Source: an uncultured Collinsella sp.
GTDB lineage: Bacteria; Actinomycetota; Coriobacteriia; Coriobacteriales; Coriobacteriaceae
Length of the DNA: 27,774 nucleotides
Direction of reading: 5' to 3'
Assembly: GCA_958429225.1 (NCBI GenBank)
Contig: CAUAJB010000023.1
Coordinates: 1-27,774 of the forward strand
The position numbers were made by a program, and so were the translations under genes. The notes under the pieces are model-generated. The model did not search any database. It had not been told where the DNA came from and worked only from the letters and a program-made list of their open reading frames with translations. Below are positions 15,209 to 22,873 of the stretch, one piece after another; position 1 is the first letter of the stretch, and each line of letters starts with the position of its first letter.

Positions 15209-17392
15209 GTGAAGGATCCCGACCTCTCCACAACGGCTGCGCGCGACGCCGCCCGCATCGTCTGGTTTAAGCGCTACCCCGCCAAACAGACGCTCATCGC
15301 ATTTTTGCTCGCGCTGTTGGCGACCACGGCGTTTTCCATCGATCCCGCCCCGGTGTCGAGCAACGCAGTCTTGGCAATTGACCCCAAAGCCTCGGGCATG
15401 CTGTACGTGTGCTACGAGGTGCTCCTCTCGTTTGCCGGCCATACCGACGCGGTCATGCTGCTTGCGCTTGCCTGCCTGCTCACGCTGCCGTTTCGCTACG
15501 TATTCTTTGGCCGCGGCGACGCCTGGCGTCCCTCGGTGATCCTTCCGTCGCTGTTCTTTGCCGTCTGCATGGTGTTTGGCCGCAGCTACGACCTCACCGA
15601 TTCGGCCGAGATCGTGCTCGGCGACAAGGCCCGCATTATCTGTGCCTGGATAGGCGGTGCGGGCTGGATGCTCTTGGCGGTCGTTGCCTTCTATCTGGCT
15701 TTTGAGTGTCTAGATTGGCTGAGCTCTCGGCGCATTCCGTTTTCTGAAGCGCACTTTGGCCGCGTATGGCGTGTGGCTCACGCCGTGCTCTCGGTCCATC
15801 CCTTTGCCGGGCCCTTCCTGGTGCTTATGGTCGCCTGGGCGCCCACGCTCATCGCTTCGCTGCCCGGCCTTTTTATGGGAGATACGGGTGCGCAGATTCG
15901 CCAGTGGTTCAACTACCCCAACGGCACGAGTGACTACCTGCGTCTGCTCAATCCCAATGTGCTGCTCAACGGACATCACCCCGTGGTGCATACGGCTATC
16001 ATCGGTTCGTGCGTCCAGCTGGGGCTTTCACTGTTCAACAGCGCCAACGCAGGTCTTGCCATCTACACCTGCGCTCAGTTCGTCATTACGGCCGCCTGCA
16101 TGGCCTATTCCATCTCGTCGCTGCGCAAGCTGGGCGTGAGCCTGCCGGTCCGCGGCGTAATCCTGCTGTTCTTTGTGTTTATGCCCATGTTCTCCAACTA
16201 CGCGGCCTTGCTTACCAAAGACGTGCTGTTTGCCGACGCGTTTTTGGTGCTGTTGGTGCAGACCGTGAAGCTCGTGGCCTTCGGCCTGCCCCGTCGCGAT
16301 GCCAATGTCGAGCGTGCAGGCGAACAGAGGCCTGTGCTCTTTGCGCGCCACGACTGGCTGCTGCTCGCTCTGGGCGCCATGGGTTCCACGTTTCTGCGCA
16401 ATGGCGGCCTGGTGTTTTCCCTGGCGGCATGCGTGATCGCGGCGGCGTTTTGCGCGTGGGACGCGCATGTGGCTCGTCGTGCGGCCAAACAGGCTGGTGC
16501 TGAGCCTTCGGGCGCCACGCCGCGTTTCCGCTGGGTGGGCGTTCTTGCGGTGCTTGCGCTCTGTCTTGCCTCCAATATGTACTTCACCAAGGTCTTTATG
16601 CCGGTGCACGACATCACGCCTGGTTCCAAGCGCGAAATCCTCTCGATTCCGTTCCAGCAGACGGCTCGTTTCGTCCAAAAGCACGACGGCCTCAACTCGG
16701 GTGTCAACCCCACGGTTAAGGAGGACGGCACCATCGTGGAGGCTCCTTGCGACGGCTTGGTGACCGACGAAGAGCGTGCCGTGATCGACCGTGTGCTCAA
16801 GTACGAGAATCTGGGCCGCCGTTACAACCCGGATAAGTCGGACGCTGTCAAAAATTGCTTCAACGAGTACGCCTCGCAGGAGGACATCAAGGCCTATTTT
16901 GAGGTGTGGGCCCAGATGTTCAAAAAGGATCCCGAGTGCTATATCTCGGCGCTCATCAATAACTACTACGGCTACTTTTATCCGAGTGCCCGCGATGCGT
17001 GGGTCTACAGCACGGCGCGCAGTGCCGAGATTATGGCAAAGCCCGATAACCTCAAGTACTTCGACTTCCATCCGGTCGATAGCAAGGTTGTGCGCTGGTG
17101 CGACCACCTGATCAACCTGTATCGCGTGGCGGTGCAGCGCATCCCGTTTATCTCGCTCACCATGAGCTCGGCCACCTATGTGTGGATCATGATCGCCGTG
17201 GTGGTCTATCTGCTACGTCGTCATTCGTGGCGCGGGCTGGCCATTTGGGTGCCGCTGCTGGGCGTGCTCGCCGTGTGCCTGATCGGTCCCTGCAACGGCT
17301 CGACCTACATGCGCTACCTGTATCCGGTCATCGCCTGCATGCCCTTTGCCATCGGCGCCACCATCACCCGCAGCGACCTCCTCTGGTCCTAA
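15209..17392 (+). CDS. Large multi-pass membrane protein, DUF6020/GT-C glycosyltransferase-like
   Basis: 727 residues from a GTG start, with AAAGG about 10 nt upstream. Roughly a dozen hydrophobic helices occupy residues 25-450 and two to three lie at the C-terminus. Between them (about 455-645) is a hydrophilic domain predicted to be outside. The segment PGLFMGDTGAQIRQWFN, followed by HHPVVHTAIIGS and LLTKDVLFADAFLVLL, resembles the DUF6020 family and, more loosely, GT-C polyprenyl-phosphate-sugar glycosyltransferases with an acidic motif after the first helices. A role in glycosylating wall polymers or proteins is an inference. The gene is bracketed by two GGGGACAGG hairpins and has no obvious functional partner next to it. 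Confidence 0.7.
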   Translation: MKDPDLSTTAARDAARIVWFKRYPAKQTLIAFLLALLATTAFSIDPAPVSSNAVLAIDPKASGMLYVCYEVLLSFAGHTDAVMLLALACLLTLPFRYVFFGRGDAWRPSVILPSLFFAVCMVFGRSYDLTDSAEIVLGDKARIICAWIGGAGWMLLAVVAFYLAFECLDWLSSRRIPFSEAHFGRVWRVAHAVLSVHPFAGPFLVLMVAWAPTLIASLPGLFMGDTGAQIRQWFNYPNGTSDYLRLLNPNVLLNGHHPVVHTAIIGSCVQLGLSLFNSANAGLAIYTCAQFVITAACMAYSISSLRKLGVSLPVRGVILLFFVFMPMFSNYAALLTKDVLFADAFLVLLVQTVKLVAFGLPRRDANVERAGEQRPVLFARHDWLLLALGAMGSTFLRNGGLVFSLAACVIAAAFCAWDAHVARRAAKQAGAEPSGATPRFRWVGVLAVLALCLASNMYFTKVFMPVHDITPGSKREILSIPFQQTARFVQKHDGLNSGVNPTVKEDGTIVEAPCDGLVTDEERAVIDRVLKYENLGRRYNPDKSDAVKNCFNEYASQEDIKAYFEVWAQMFKKDPECYISALINNYYGYFYPSARDAWVYSTARSAEIMAKPDNLKYFDFHPVDSKVVRWCDHLINLYRVAVQRIPFISLTMSSATYVWIMIAVVVYLLRRHSWRGLAIWVPLLGVLAVCLIGPCNGSTYMRYLYPVIACMPFAIGATITRSDLLWS

Positions 17393-17393
17393 T

Positions 17394-17426
17394 TTGGTGC
17401 AAAGGGGACAGGTTACTTTGCACCAA
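17394..17426 (+). repeat. GGGGACAGG-core palindromic element, copy 2 (terminator-like)
   Basis: An 11-bp perfect stem (17394-17404 with 17416-17426) encloses GGGACAGGTTA. It begins 1 nt after the stop of the DUF6020-like gene. Core and loop match copy 1 (CAAAGGGGACAGG ... CTTTG), while the outer stem differs in both arms so that pairing is kept. Confidence 0.75.
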
Positions 17427-17557
17427 GGGGCTGCATCATCACGACGCCTTCATTTTGGGGTTTATCTTGCAGGCCGGTAGGTATATCATAACGACGTTTG
17501 TTTATATTGCCCGAGCATTCGCGCTGGGCTTTAGGTCGAAACCGATAGGAGACACGT

Positions 17558-18364
17558 ATGTCCGGACACTCTAAGTGGGCCACAACCAAGCATCGTAAGG
17601 GCGCGCAGGACGCCAAGCGTTCCGCCCTCTTCTCCAAGCTCAGCCGCAACATCACCGTTGCTGCCCGTCTCGGCGGCGACCCGCTGCCCGAGAACAACGC
17701 CAGCCTCGCCGCTGCCGTTGCCAAGGCCAAGGCTCAGTCCATGCCTAAGGACAAGATCAAGTCCGCTATCGATAAGGCCTTTGGTTCGGGTGCCGATGCC
17801 GCCGTCTACGAGAACATCGTGTACGAGGGCTACGGTCCCGCCGGTGTCGCCGTCTACGTCGACTGCCTGACCGACAACCGCAACCGCACCGCCGCTGATG
17901 TCCGTTCCGCCTTCTCCCACGCTGGTGGCAACCTGGGCACCTCCGGCTCCGTCGCCTTCCAGTTTGAGCGCAAGGGTCAGATCGTCGTCGCCAAGGAGAT
18001 CCTGGACGAGAACGCCAAGAAGGAGACCATGATCGCCAACGGTGCTGCTGGTGACGAGGATGAGTTCATGATGGCCATCGCCGAGGCCGGTGGCGAGGAC
18101 TACGAGGACGCCGGCGAGGAGTGGATCGTCTGGACTACCGCCAACGAGGTCATGGCTGTCTCCAAGGCGCTCGAGGAGCAGGGCGTCCAGGTCAAGGGCT
18201 CCGAGACCACCATGGTCCCGACCACCCCGACCGAGGTCTCCGGCGCCGACGCCAAGAAGGTTCAGCGCCTCATCGACCGTCTTGAGGAGCTCGACGACGT
18301 CCAGGATGTTTACAGCACCATGGACATGACCGACGAGGTCATCGCTGCCCTCGAGGAGGAGTAG
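17558..18364 (+). CDS. yebC: YebC/PmpR family protein (DUF28)
   Basis: 268 residues. ATG 17558 has TAGGAG 7 nt upstream and opens with the family hallmark MSGHSKWATTKHRKGAQDAK. YEGYGPAGVAVYVDCLTDN, NRTAADVRSAF and GNLGTSGSVAF follow in the usual order. The protein is somewhat longer than the usual 240-250 residues because of acidic insertions (GDEDEFMMAIAEAGGEDYED) and an acidic end. Known roles in the family: annotated as a transcriptional regulator and, in recent work, linked to relief of ribosome stalling at proline-rich sequences. Codon use is strongly biased, suggesting good expression. A terminator follows, so it is probably monocistronic. Confidence 0.95.
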   Translation: MSGHSKWATTKHRKGAQDAKRSALFSKLSRNITVAARLGGDPLPENNASLAAAVAKAKAQSMPKDKIKSAIDKAFGSGADAAVYENIVYEGYGPAGVAVYVDCLTDNRNRTAADVRSAFSHAGGNLGTSGSVAFQFERKGQIVVAKEILDENAKKETMIANGAAGDEDEFMMAIAEAGGEDYEDAGEEWIVWTTANEVMAVSKALEEQGVQVKGSETTMVPTTPTEVSGADAKKVQRLIDRLEELDDVQDVYSTMDMTDEVIAALEEE

Positions 18365-18432
18365 GCCCGCACGGATTGAGCCGTGCATATCTGGGCATAA
18401 TGAAGCGAGCATGCAAGCCTCGTGGAATAGAT

Positions 18433-18476
18433 GAGCCGGATCCGCGTGCAATGAGGCACCGGACCCGGCTCTTTTA
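18433..18476 (+). terminator. Intrinsic terminator after yebC, abutting a TATAAT box
   Basis: GAGCCGG (18433-18439) pairs with CCGGCTC (18465-18471); inner bases ATCCG and CGGA extend the stem across a bulge. TTTT follows at 18472-18475. Confidence 0.7.
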
Positions 18477-18480
18477 TAAT
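18475..18480 (+). promoter_or_regulatory. Consensus -10 box of the amaP-DUF2273-asp23 group
   Basis: TATAAT at 18475-18480 begins inside the T-tract of the yebC terminator and is 50 nt ahead of the amaP ATG. No -35 hexamer is recognisable because the expected place is the terminator loop. Confidence 0.4.
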
Positions 18481-18530
18481 GATGCGAATCGTTTTGCATT
18501 CTGTGGATCGAGATTTGAAGGGAGCGCTGC

Positions 18531-19076
18531 ATGCGCGTGCTCAAACGAGCCCTGGCGATCGTGTATCTTGCCGCCGCCGTCGTGGCGCTGGGTACGTTAG
18601 TCTGCCAGTTTTGGGGGCCATATACCTATCGCTTTATGCTGTTGATGCGCGATCCGCTGCCTCGCATCGTTGTTACGGCGTGCGGCGGTGTCGTGGCGCT
18701 CGGCGTGCTCGTGGGTTTCTTCCGCCTGATGTTTGCTCGTCGCGAGCCGTCCTGCGTGCATCCGGCGGGGGAGCGCAATATCGAGGTCACGCTCGCTGCC
18801 CTCTCCTCGTGTGCTCGTACCGCGGCAGAGCGCGACGACCGAGTGATGATCGAGCATGTCGAGGCGCGCGTGCAGGGCTCCGACGAATCGCACGTCCGTT
18901 TTAAGGTCGACGCCATCGCGCTCGACGACCGGGATGTGGCCTCCCAAGCTATCGCGATGCAGCAACGTATCGAGGAGGCCTGCGACACTATGCTCGGCAC
19001 GCCGGGCACGACTGCGCGCGTTCGTTTTTTGCCGTCCAAGACTACCGTCCAGACCGTGGAGGTTTCCGGTGAGTGA
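18531..19076 (+). CDS. amaP: Alkaline-shock membrane anchor protein AmaP-like
   Basis: 181 residues, ATG preceded by AAGGGAG. Two membrane helices (about residues 7-27 and 46-68) form a hairpin, followed by a soluble domain with the sequence RNIEVTLAALSS and HVRFKVDAIALDDRDVA, related to the Asp23/Gls24 fold as in AmaP proteins. In Staphylococcus AmaP tethers Asp23 to the membrane. Here a DUF2273 protein overlaps its end by 8 nt and an Asp23 protein follows, the expected order of this envelope-stress operon. The sequence is divergent, so family assignment relies partly on context. Confidence 0.75.
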   Translation: MRVLKRALAIVYLAAAVVALGTLVCQFWGPYTYRFMLLMRDPLPRIVVTACGGVVALGVLVGFFRLMFARREPSCVHPAGERNIEVTLAALSSCARTAAERDDRVMIEHVEARVQGSDESHVRFKVDAIALDDRDVASQAIAMQQRIEEACDTMLGTPGTTARVRFLPSKTTVQTVEVSGE

Positions 19077-19446
19077 TACCAATCAAGACAAGACCGTCCG
19101 CACCCCGCGCCTGACTATCGATCAGAGCGCCGCGCCGGCAGGCGAGGTCGTCGATCCTAAGGTGGAGGGTACCGAGTCACATGACGCGGTCGCCGATGAT
19201 TTTGATGAGGCCATGGGTCTCATCAAGGGTACGGGGGCAGCCATCTGGAGCTATGCCGTCCGTCATCCCAACACCACGCTTGGAGCCGTCGCTGGTTTTG
19301 TGCTCGCCGTGCTGGTGCTCACGCTCGGCCTGTGGGATACGCTCGTCATCGCTTTCTTTGTGCTGATCGGCGCCGTGATTGGCCAGATCCGCGACGGCGA
19401 GAACGGGATCGTCAACTTCTTCGGCCGTCTGTTTAGCGGCCGCTAG
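19069..19446 (+). CDS. DUF2273 family small membrane protein
   Basis: 125 residues from GTG 19069, which overlaps the amaP stop by 8 nt; GGAGG lies at 19059-19063, 5 nt upstream, which decides this start against the far-upstream frame opening. A hydrophilic N-terminus of about 65 residues precedes two hydrophobic helices (NTTLGAVAGFVLAVLVLTLG and LVIAFFVLIGAVIGQIRDG), the latter carrying the G-x-x-x-G-Q-x-x-D/E-G pattern typical of DUF2273. The usual family size is about 60-80, so the N-terminal part is an addition. It is translationally coupled to amaP and followed by asp23. The function of the family is unknown beyond its constant place in Asp23 operons. Confidence 0.8.
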   Translation: MSDTNQDKTVRTPRLTIDQSAAPAGEVVDPKVEGTESHDAVADDFDEAMGLIKGTGAAIWSYAVRHPNTTLGAVAGFVLAVLVLTLGLWDTLVIAFFVLIGAVIGQIRDGENGIVNFFGRLFSGR

Positions 19447-19490
19447 CATGTATTCGACCGCCGCGTGTGCGGTGGGCATAAGGAGGAACC

Positions 19491-20012
19491 ATGGCTTTTA
19501 ACACGAAGGTCGATGTGGCCGATACCGAGCTCGAGGTAGACGAGACCGTCACCGCCGAGGCCGAGGACGTAACGCTCGAGGACGAGGCGCTCGTCGAGGC
19601 CGAACCCGCCGACGATGCGGATGGGGATGATGGGGAAGCGGACGAGTCCGAGGACTCGCTGACCTATTCCAACGGTGTGATCGAGAAGATCGTCGCCATG
19701 GCCACCCGCGAGGTACCGCACGTCCTGGGCATGAAGGGCAACCTCATGCACTTTGTGCAGGAGCAGTTCGGTGCCGAGAATCTGACCAAGGGCGTGACGG
19801 TCGAGGTCACCGATGACAACCGCGTGGTCGTCAACATTTCCGTCATTATCGAGTACGGCGCCTACGCGCCCGCGATTTTCGACGACGTTAAGGCGCGCGT
19901 GACCGAGCGTCTGGCCGCGATGACCGGCCTTGAGGTGGCAGGCGTCAACCTGCGCATCGAGGATGTCATCACCCCCGAGGAGTACGAGCACCGCACCAGC
20001 CAGCACGAGTAA
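19491..20012 (+). CDS. Asp23/Gls24 family envelope stress response protein
   Basis: 173 residues, with AAGGAGG 4 nt before ATG. Residues 1-58 are a highly acidic, probably disordered leader. The Asp23/Gls24 domain follows: YSNGVIEKIVAMATREVPHV, then VTVEVTDDNRVVVNISVIIE and an amphipathic C-terminal half ending with GVNLRIEDVITPEEYEHR. Known role: abundant membrane-associated protein induced by alkaline or cell-wall stress, attached through AmaP. It closes the amaP-DUF2273-asp23 set and is followed by a strong hairpin. The acidic leader is unusual. Confidence 0.88.
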   Translation: MAFNTKVDVADTELEVDETVTAEAEDVTLEDEALVEAEPADDADGDDGEADESEDSLTYSNGVIEKIVAMATREVPHVLGMKGNLMHFVQEQFGAENLTKGVTVEVTDDNRVVVNISVIIEYGAYAPAIFDDVKARVTERLAAMTGLEVAGVNLRIEDVITPEEYEHRTSQHE

Positions 20013-20062
20013 CCTACCAAAAAGGGATGTTTATTTTGGCAGGTTTTACCTGCGAAAACGCT

Positions 20063-20102
20063 AAACGGTCGACCGCGCAAGCAAAAGTGCGGTCGACCGT
20101 TT
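20063..20102 (+). terminator. Terminator hairpin after asp23
   Basis: A perfect 14-bp stem (20063-20076 with 20089-20102) encloses a 12-nt A-rich loop. The T run is short (GTTTGCTATAT), but stem strength and place support termination. Confidence 0.7.
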
Positions 20103-20146
20103 GCTATATGCCCCCGATGCAGGCATACCGCTCGTCTAACTAAGGG

Positions 20147-20174
20147 TTGCAATCTTCGCGTTCCGCGTTACCCT
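20147..20174 (+). promoter_or_regulatory. Candidate promoter for the YitT gene
   Basis: TTGCAA (20147-20152) and TACCCT (20169-20174) are 16 nt apart, 43 nt before the start codon. Matches to consensus are partial. Confidence 0.3.
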
Positions 20175-20217
20175 AATGGGCGCATTGTTTCCAAATTGTT
20201 AACGAGGGGTTGCCGTA

Positions 20218-21240
20218 ATGGCCGACGAACACGAGACCGAAAGCAAGGCATGGGCGATTGAAGCCGCTGCGGCAGAGGCGGCGTCGCGTGCCGCCGAGGA
20301 GATGCATCGTCCTCCGGTGGCGCCGATGGAGCGCGTTGTCGGTCGCGAGGATATCGAACGTGGCGAGCGCGCCGGCCGCAAGCGCAGCCAGGAGCCAGGC
20401 TTTCCGCGCTTTTTTGCCGAGCTCAATCTGGGCCTGATCCTCACGGCGTTCGCCATTGTGGCCTTTAAAACCCCCAATCACTTTGCCTTCGGCGGCACCT
20501 CGGGCGTGTCGGTCATTCTTTCCACGCTGTTCCCGACTCTGCCCGTCGGCGTCTTTATGTGGATTATCAACGCGGTCCTGGTCATCCTGGGTTTTATCTT
20601 TTTGGAGCGCAAGGCAATCCTTTGGAGCGTCTTTGCCTCGTTTGCGCTTTCGGCCTACGTCTCGCTGTTTGAGCTCTTCATTCCGTCGGATGTTTCGATG
20701 ACGGGCGATATGTGGCTCGACCTGTGTTTTGCCGTCATCTTGCCGGCGCTGGGCAGTGCCATTGTCTTTGACATTGGCGCCTCGACGGGCGGCACCGACA
20801 TCCTTGCCATGATTCTCAAACGCCGCACGACGCTCGAGATCGGCCGTGCCTTGTTGCTGGTCGATATCGGCATCGTGACCATCGCGGCTTTCCTGTATGG
20901 CCCGCGCGTCGGTCTGTACTGCGTGCTTGGCCTGTTTGCCAAGACGCTTGTGGTCGACAAGGCTATCGAGAGCATTCACCTGCGTAAGGTCTGCACGATC
21001 ATTTGCTCCGAGCCCCTTAAGGTCGAGGAGTTTATCGTCAAGCATCTCAACCGCACGGCGACCATCAGCCGCGGCTACGGTGCCTTCTCGGGCAAGTGCG
21101 TGACGGTGATCATGAGCGTGCTGAGCCGTCGCGAGGCCGTGCAGCTGCGCCGTTATGCGCGCGAGGTCGATCCGGGTGCCTTTATCACGATCGTCGACAG
21201 CTCCGAGATTGTCGGCAAGGGCTTCCGCGGAACGAACTAG
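20218..21240 (+). CDS. YitT family membrane protein (YitT_membrane + DUF2179)
   Basis: 340 residues; ATG 20218 has GAGGGG about 10 nt upstream. Residues 1-60 are a charged, Ala/Glu-rich cytoplasmic leader not usual for the family. Then FFAELNLGLILTAFAIVAFK opens five or so helices, with the YitT signature FGGTSGVSVILS and IGASTGGTDILAMIL. The C-terminal DUF2179 domain (about 265-335) holds ICSEPLKVEEFIVKHLNRTA and ITIVDSSEIVGKGF. YitT proteins are widespread, and their transport or signalling role is not settled. The gene stands alone between terminators. Confidence 0.9.
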   Translation: MADEHETESKAWAIEAAAAEAASRAAEEMHRPPVAPMERVVGREDIERGERAGRKRSQEPGFPRFFAELNLGLILTAFAIVAFKTPNHFAFGGTSGVSVILSTLFPTLPVGVFMWIINAVLVILGFIFLERKAILWSVFASFALSAYVSLFELFIPSDVSMTGDMWLDLCFAVILPALGSAIVFDIGASTGGTDILAMILKRRTTLEIGRALLLVDIGIVTIAAFLYGPRVGLYCVLGLFAKTLVVDKAIESIHLRKVCTIICSEPLKVEEFIVKHLNRTATISRGYGAFSGKCVTVIMSVLSRREAVQLRRYAREVDPGAFITIVDSSEIVGKGFRGTN

Positions 21241-21389
21241 CACAGACATATTCAACGAACCGCCTGCTGGCGCCGCGTACCTTGCAAATCGGTCATCTTT
21301 GAGTATTTGACCCCACATTGGGCAATAATGATGCTAAAGACATCGTTTGCGATCCAAGTGATTCGTTCAAGATACGAAGGGATGATTCT

Positions 21390-22733
21390 ATGTTCTGCTC
21401 GCAGTGTGGCGCCCCCATGGGCGATAACGACAAGTTCTGCGGCGTGTGTGGTGCTCCTAATGCCGGTGCCACTGGCCCCGCTACCCAGGGACAGCCTCAG
21501 CCCCAGCAGTTTGTTCCGCAACCGCCCGTGGCGAATGCGCCAAAGGGCTGCGTGGCTCAGGCGTTCCAAGATATGACCAAGACTCCGGGCGTGCTTCAGC
21601 GTGTATGCCAAATCGCGTTTTTGCCGGCGCTGATTTGCGTTGTGTCGGTGCTCGTGTTGTTTATTCCCGTTATTGGCGGCATTGCGGCTGCCATCGGCTT
21701 TTTGGCAGCTTGCATTGCGAGTGTGTGTGGTTCCGGCTTTGGTATCGAGTGGGGCCGTGATCTTTCGCTCAAGGTCGATGACGGCATGGACCGTCCACTC
21801 ATGCGTTCCACGTCGTTTGGTCTCGGAGTCTTTTCGAGCGTTATTTCGGTCGTGCTCGAGGTTATCGCTGCCATTCCCGTTATCGGTGTAGTGCTTTCGC
21901 TGGTGGAGGGCGTGGTAATTGGCGCCGCGGGCTCGTATTCTTATTACGGCTCCTATGCACTCGAGGCTGCGCTGTTCGGTTCGCTCGGCCTGCTTGTCCT
22001 GGCGCTAATTGCCTCGGCGATTCTGGGTGTCTTCTTTAAGATGTTCGCCGACATCGCCGTGATGCACTTTGCGGTGACCGGGCGTGTCGAGAGCGCGTTT
22101 TCGCTCGATAAGGTCTGGGCGGCGTTTAAGCACAACAAGACCAAGCTGTTCTGTGCTTCGTTCCTTCCCGAGTTTTTGACGGGCCTGGTCGCCAACGTTG
22201 TCACATGGATCTTGACGGTCGTCTTTGGCGCCATTGCCTCTGTCGGTATGTATAGCTACTACTATCGTCCTACGGGTATTGAGGCAATTGTTACCGGCGG
22301 TGGCGTCACGCTCGCGCTGTTCTTGGTGCTGGTCGCTTTTGTCACCGTATTTCTTACGGTCTTTGGCAAGATGCTCAAGCACCGTGCCGTTGGCTATTGG
22401 GCCGCACGCTATGCAAGCGAGTGGGCCGATGAGGATAAGGACGACGTCCTGACTTTTGTGTTGCCCTTCGAGAAGAAGTCCGCTCCCTCGGGTTACAGCG
22501 CTCCGGATGCCGAGCCCGCACCTGAGTCCGAGCCCAAGCCTGAGCCGGCACCTGCACCCGCTCCCGCGACCGAGCCTGAGCCGGCGCCCGAGTCTGAACC
22601 GGCGCCCGAGCCTGAGACGGCATCTGAGCCCGAGCCCGAGCCTGCGCCTGAGCCTGAGCCTGAGCCTGAGCCGGCACCTGCACCTGAGTCGGCGTTCGAG
22701 CCAAGCTCCGACGAGGAACCTCAGGACGAGTAG
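21390..22733 (+). CDS. Zinc-ribbon, DUF4013-like multi-pass membrane protein with Pro-Glu tail
   Basis: 447 residues from ATG 21390 (AAGGGA upstream); the upstream in-frame ATG at 21318 would bury the zinc ribbon. Residues 2-20 form a two-knuckle zinc ribbon (CSQCGAP ... FCGVCGAP). A Gln/Pro linker precedes six or so hydrophobic helices, with a DUF4013-like segment around VMHFAVTGRVESAFSLDKVW. The last 80 residues are almost entirely Pro, Glu, Ala and Ser (PEPEPEPEPAPAP), encoded by imperfect GAGCCT/GAGCCC hexamers (about 22509-22700). Function unknown. Such tails act as stiff spacers in other proteins; whether this one faces the wall or the cytosol is not clear. Family assignment is tentative. 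Confidence 0.6.
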   Translation: MFCSQCGAPMGDNDKFCGVCGAPNAGATGPATQGQPQPQQFVPQPPVANAPKGCVAQAFQDMTKTPGVLQRVCQIAFLPALICVVSVLVLFIPVIGGIAAAIGFLAACIASVCGSGFGIEWGRDLSLKVDDGMDRPLMRSTSFGLGVFSSVISVVLEVIAAIPVIGVVLSLVEGVVIGAAGSYSYYGSYALEAALFGSLGLLVLALIASAILGVFFKMFADIAVMHFAVTGRVESAFSLDKVWAAFKHNKTKLFCASFLPEFLTGLVANVVTWILTVVFGAIASVGMYSYYYRPTGIEAIVTGGGVTLALFLVLVAFVTVFLTVFGKMLKHRAVGYWAARYASEWADEDKDDVLTFVLPFEKKSAPSGYSAPDAEPAPESEPKPEPAPAPAPATEPEPAPESEPAPEPETASEPEPEPAPEPEPEPEPAPAPESAFEPSSDEEPQDE

Positions 22734-22792
22734 CCATGCCGTCTGCCATTTGGGGACGGGGTAGAATTGGTAGAAATAGCGTTTGACAAATG

Positions 22793-22831
22793 AGCGGGGG
22801 CGGACGTGTCGAAACGTCCGCCCCCGCTTTG
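22793..22831. terminator. Bidirectional terminator between converging genes
   Basis: A perfect 14-bp GC-rich stem (22793-22806 with 22815-22828) with loop TGTCGAAA, followed by TT. It lies between the zinc-ribbon gene (+) and the M20 peptidase gene (-). T-tracts are short on both sides. Confidence 0.7.
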
Positions 22832-22873
22832 ACATCGCGATGTGGCTATGACTGCGAGATGCCAGCGAATCGA

